IMG/VR virus record: IMGVR_UViG_3300020417_000539
Coordinates: 1-24,595 of that record
DNA: 24,595 nt
DNA from: a virus
Strand: one strand, 5' to 3'
Shown piece after piece: positions 23,301 through 24,595 of this stretch. Position 1 is the first letter of the stretch; each line of letters begins with the position of its first letter. The translations under genes and the position numbers were made by a program. The notes under the pieces were generated by a model. That model was given only the letters and a program-made list of their open reading frames with translations. It was not told the origin of the DNA and made no database searches.

Positions 23301-24359
23301 ACTGTTGGTATAATCGAGAACGAAATCAAGGTCAATCCAATGTGTTACTTCGTCTGTTTCTGTGGTGCTATTGCCGTATTTGAACGGGTGTGTGTTGTAA
23401 GAAGAAAGGTCAATCTCCCATTGGACTTTCGGTGTTCCGGTTAGCCCATCTTCAAGGTCTGTTCCTGCACCGCTTGTGTAGCCAAATTTGACCGTAGCAG
23501 TTGGTGTTAATTTACCCTCGCTTGCAGTAGCCCCGCTATATGCTCGCACCGCAAATCTAACTGTGAATACATCACCATCACCAACGCTATTCAAAGAACC
23601 ATCATAAGCAATAGATGGGATAGACGAACCCTTTGACGAATCGCTGGCGTGGAATGATTGCACTACAAGGAATGGTTGCCCCGATGGTGATTTAACGGGC
23701 TGGAATACATTTCGTGGGCTTTCGACTGTGCCGCCGTCTTTGTGTGCATATTCCACCGTTTCTCCCATCCAAACGCCCGCAAGATGCGCTCGTTGAACAA
23801 ACCCTGCCGTCTGAGTATGAACCCCTGTGTCTTTTGTTGCGTTGTATGATCCCGCACCGTAATTCTTCATCGTGGCTCGGCCAAAGGTTGCGTCATCATC
23901 ACCGAGAGGAACAATGTATTTTCCTAAAGAATCATGCCCGTTAGAAAAAAGAAGGTAGGCATCACTACCGCTTGCGTCAAATCGCCATTTGTTTCCGACA
24001 TTTCCATCGGGATATTGTAATTGCGCTCGGCCTTCGTATTCAAGAGGTTTCTGTCTTATAGTGTCGAGAGATAACCATTCAAATGTTCCGTTATTTTGTA
24101 AATTTTTGGTTTCATCACTCGATCCAATTAGAGCAGTATTATAGCCGTTACTTTTATTTATTTCATTGTTAGACCAACGATAGCGGGGATTTAGAATAGC
24201 CTCGCCGTTCATCGGGTTTCCATAGTGTGTTTTATCCTTGTCGTATGCAACAGTAGCAGAAGGTGAATTGTCGTCATTGGCTATGGCTCTCGCACTTGCG
24301 AAGTCATCGTAATAGGTTGCTATCCAAGCACCATATTTACTATTGACTGTCCTTACCAT
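17370..24359 (-). CDS. Giant tail/baseplate adhesin-like protein
   Basis: About 2330 codons on the minus strand. ATG at 24359 is 4 bp after the upstream stop; GTG at 24377 would overlap the upstream gene by 14 bp and is the alternative. Features in order: near residues 190-410 a beta-sandwich-like region with DFVLDYTNSKFKVYQDGTEV, reminiscent of LamG/concanavalin-type sugar-binding domains; near 430-560 a segment with WMGVVEDMDIRQETKDRLIKL and LLDRQIPLWEVG, like the 'frame' of distal tail or baseplate hub proteins; then long repeats of Ser/Thr/Asn/Asp-rich strands with recurring 'NSxNHDgxYxV' turns; near 2060-2110 a Gly/Asn/Asp-rich linker; and a final beta-rich C-terminal domain. No signal peptide or membrane span. 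Probably host recognition or tail tip; enzymatic activity is not evident. Confidence 0.8.
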   Translation of the reverse strand: MVRTVNSKYGAWIATYYDDFASARAIANDDNSPSATVAYDKDKTHYGNPMNGEAILNPRYRWSNNEINKSNGYNTALIGSSDETKNLQNNGTFEWLSLDTIRQKPLEYEGRAQLQYPDGNVGNKWRFDASGSDAYLLFSNGHDSLGKYIVPLGDDDATFGRATMKNYGAGSYNATKDTGVHTQTAGFVQRAHLAGVWMGETVEYAHKDGGTVESPRNVFQPVKSPSGQPFLVVQSFHASDSSKGSSIPSIAYDGSLNSVGDGDVFTVRFAVRAYSGATASEGKLTPTATVKFGYTSGAGTDLEDGLTGTPKVQWEIDLSSYNTHPFKYGNSTTETDEVTHWIDLDFVLDYTNSKFKVYQDGTEVTSTNSLGGSYSSGYALTSATAANMYGWEMEVKPASSQTNVNCVLMLDRAAMCRPLTDHPDGRELPPLKQMRMVQPVNGFSSFELSIEDEPAPEGGANIGVNSNDYAHDLISLFNRSSISDIYLLLFTNPTRGFTNETHTIDRPTWMGVVEDMDIRQETKDRLIKLKATDKTSLLDRQIPLWEVGQKGLNDDEMQTPYWLSDAKGMKDIMNLGASPLQTLDNSVGFDVDNNYKELKNQRLKLNTAHPIQMYNNEDSDYGPNNIETEYEAAGILGFGQEYSLGIPYTPSLKIIFNGNPGYTTSDALTIVNSENHDAIYGFITTTGTEDGNQTATFTGTYTPETAKIVYAGSGKFRRIKADINTSGYIERGVYQATLASYPRSDDPTGRNLTIAFDADPQLLPNDKIYISNFDLSTSGTRTDRLLSPQALCGFHKIKKVTRIQNYYSTFSTTPYLWVADTFTLYDDVGSEFGTYTSNTGLKDGTDRAAFSTDRGRTTNIPTTNDKGLDSKPVHAVWMRDLPKSLWFKYHFGDIQNSPSESADLGATINTSGATTVRVSFTSTQFNNIPTAGIAEIEDKGRLEKNKIRDKFIYKGKVQSGGNYYLIGCEYLSQSHATSYSELGTSINTKVHICNISNDYKHIWLLWSDMRNNGKANADGGYRKEDFGLIYPTSDNYEVSMLYADQDTDLDGNYDKFTDLKIGEELDIWNINSKNDPSTNGAFSKPADYTNSVAVSALQDNSGKLRITTSNTGSVVANDYIHIINSLNHDGLHKVTAVSGNTHFDLDTDFISTTTNTGGAFYCATTGSDQDLSQYQDWEDKGGSFLVIDCSKFFNMNTLVNGGKTGQFAGGRTDLGDFVATIKGYPTLIDNYWSEMLSSPLRTGTPYAPHPNYNYIINEPFVLEADVNIGDFFIEIPSDAITNFDEDGGFGRLTLVTSDSTRQQTASDRFFTWDGKLSSSVSGTLTGKAATVEYYTLTDSSATFVTDGVKAGMCIKNTTTPLTNETYTVDGVVYSLSLMFRVRSVVSETQLTVDLMYYTESDILGMRDGDMTAGFHKVSDMRDLRVHEQAYWSSGDNYEIPTQLYDVITVDIADSYNMTPSELIDEIGNAFSTVTHSKRCVNSSISGTNGTLTVSISLAPLYLLRLIMDIDGFVRSPNMGSYWDSDKFRLLWNAGLMQTWMPQTRLPVIFDINNVPITTNMTTYNDKTSNDSYGSIVDSRGKTLWGTIKKIKDGSGVGYNNGLPTTFSYLAGRDGRIEYRPKYNSGHDLSRDNIKINNLKTNVAGQVSHVRLYYRNGQSFVDYPEAALTDTTRWKILEYPEINGDLEALSVAKKAYDSLKESRLSVKATPMRDASTDDLMLTHGRYGYIADPYRAIQGYNNAIAGGSSWTSLAAGGAPFTGMANALNGNLKTSTDIYNRYGNSASAGSSSTINYDDNYYFYGANSLAHAVQIVHVPSKCPLVSDTTGEELKVAVHLSGGTTIDDAQFTIGLYDYSYSTSSSAKGGGAPTMVASLATNGYEKADAVQSGFYEIKVPDSYDADGILNDGSIVISFNADYCRALLRHRCGDPTGANILKNAHDITGITSFGSPYNTNSIFPLGMRKYTEMSSFADDRTEWYAPRVHITYDYNYVPATYVKYTDAGLGLNNETMVIRRIDWSVRGREIEDVVLDLERDESLSAGGITSYLFPTFPSNIHQPRNTEPTGSQSGASAGLDSTPDGVVGEEDDPNKQNPEGGGDAGSGNRDGGNATQYTKQLSVNQFSPNFLSKIKGRMALDGDAYTPQGNFGILGQKKPQVAPSAIRSSLNATSKFSPSDGSATKTADGFSLSASNFNVDAAYSTTSEISGDFVVSSDVITNEVGLSLNLSHGPNSNIVGKAIIYAEIRCIETNATLNGFVELESGVNKQTISVIDTQTLNGAGTIGNNLRVRIYRRRGVGNDNSNHSVVIHDVKLNQRRSAFIAETQSNKFSQFE

Positions 24360-24363
24360 AAGA

Positions 24364-24595
24364 TCACACACTCGCACCGGAGAGGTTGATACCCCTTACT
24401 CCCGCTTCACTCTCTATCGCATCAAGAACGATGTTAGCCATCTCTCTTGTAGTCATGCCGTTGAAGTTATTAGTCTGTATAACTTCTGTGTTGGCTATAA
24501 ATGTTTCAACGCCTTGTTGTTGTATTTGCTTTACTAATGCGCCCTGCACATTACCTGCCTTGAACCCAAAGAATAATTCTTCTCGGCTATTGTTA
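24364..24595 (-). CDS. C-terminal end of a tape-measure-like protein (partial)
   Basis: An open frame enters from the right window edge without a start and ends with TGA at 24364-24366; the frame contains only a GTG at 24549 as possible internal start, so it is taken as the 3' end of a longer gene. The ~76 visible residues include KQIQQQGVETFI, then EVIQTNNFNGMTTREMAN and a C-terminal amphipathic helix (IVLDAIESEAG). An 'intNNf.g...' strand followed by a helix is a common ending of tape-measure proteins, and the next gene downstream is the large tail protein, as in tailed viruses. The identity is inferred from this short fragment and the order. Confidence 0.55.
   Translation of the reverse strand, partial: NNSREELFFGFKAGNVQGALVKQIQQQGVETFIANTEVIQTNNFNGMTTREMANIVLDAIESEAGVRGINLSGASV

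Noticed and set aside
17719-23944. Several plus-strand open frames of 60-110 codons opposite the giant tail gene
   Set aside because: They lie wholly inside the long minus-strand frame, have no ribosome-binding boxes or family motifs, and read like compositional shadows.
1-24595. tRNA or rRNA genes
   Set aside because: I saw no cloverleaf with a TTCRANNC-like loop or any rRNA-like segment in the few gaps; a dedicated scan was not possible.

Overview
This window reads as about 24.6 kb of a tailed double-stranded DNA virus of an archaeon, most likely a marine one. It carries an almost complete archaeal/eukaryotic-type replication set: a family B DNA polymerase, an RFC-type clamp loader, a PCNA-like clamp, a single-chain PriS/PriL-type primase, an MCM-like AAA+ helicase, an OB-fold ssDNA-binding protein, a RecA-fold ATPase, an XPF-type nuclease and a Cas4/RecB-like Fe-S nuclease. 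On the opposite strand it carries a giant tail gene. This combination recalls the magroviruses, proposed to infect Marine Group II Euryarchaeota (Poseidoniales). That assignment is an inference from gene content: no similarity search was possible, and no capsid, portal, terminase-large or integrase gene lies in the window.

Layout. Positions 1-17382 are all on the plus strand and are very tightly packed. Start and stop codons overlap repeatedly (ATGA, GTGA, TAATG, TTGA), Shine-Dalgarno-like G-rich boxes precede many starts, and few gaps exceed 40 bp. The one real non-coding gap (654-817) holds a T-tract, a perfect 11-bp inverted repeat and direct repeats, and opens the long gene train. Positions 818-6704 hold three small wHTH-like proteins, a probable PAC2-like protein, the MCM-like helicase, a zinc-HTH/coiled-coil protein resembling small terminase subunits, and several small unknowns including two predicted membrane peptides. 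Positions 6717-13432 hold the replisome core in the order clamp loader, SSB, RecA-like ATPase, small protein, clamp, HTH protein, DNA polymerase. Positions 13423-17382 hold a DNA methyltransferase, the Fe-S nuclease, a small zinc protein, the primase, a second small zinc protein and the XPF-type nuclease.

Positions 17370-24595 are on the minus strand: the 3' end of a probable tape-measure-like gene, cut by the window edge, followed by one very large gene of about 2330 codons that looks like a tail or baseplate/adhesin protein. The replication and structural modules therefore converge, and the XPF-like gene and the giant gene overlap by 13 bp at their 3' ends.

How the genes fit together. The primase, helicase, SSB, clamp loader, clamp and polymerase would let the virus build its own fork in an archaeal cell. 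The RecA-like ATPase, Fe-S nuclease and XPF-type nuclease suit recombination-dependent replication or repair. Several proteins are divergent at normally invariant positions: the RecA-like Walker A, polymerase motifs A, B and C and Exo II, and the XPF ERK motif. Most small genes have no recognisable function.
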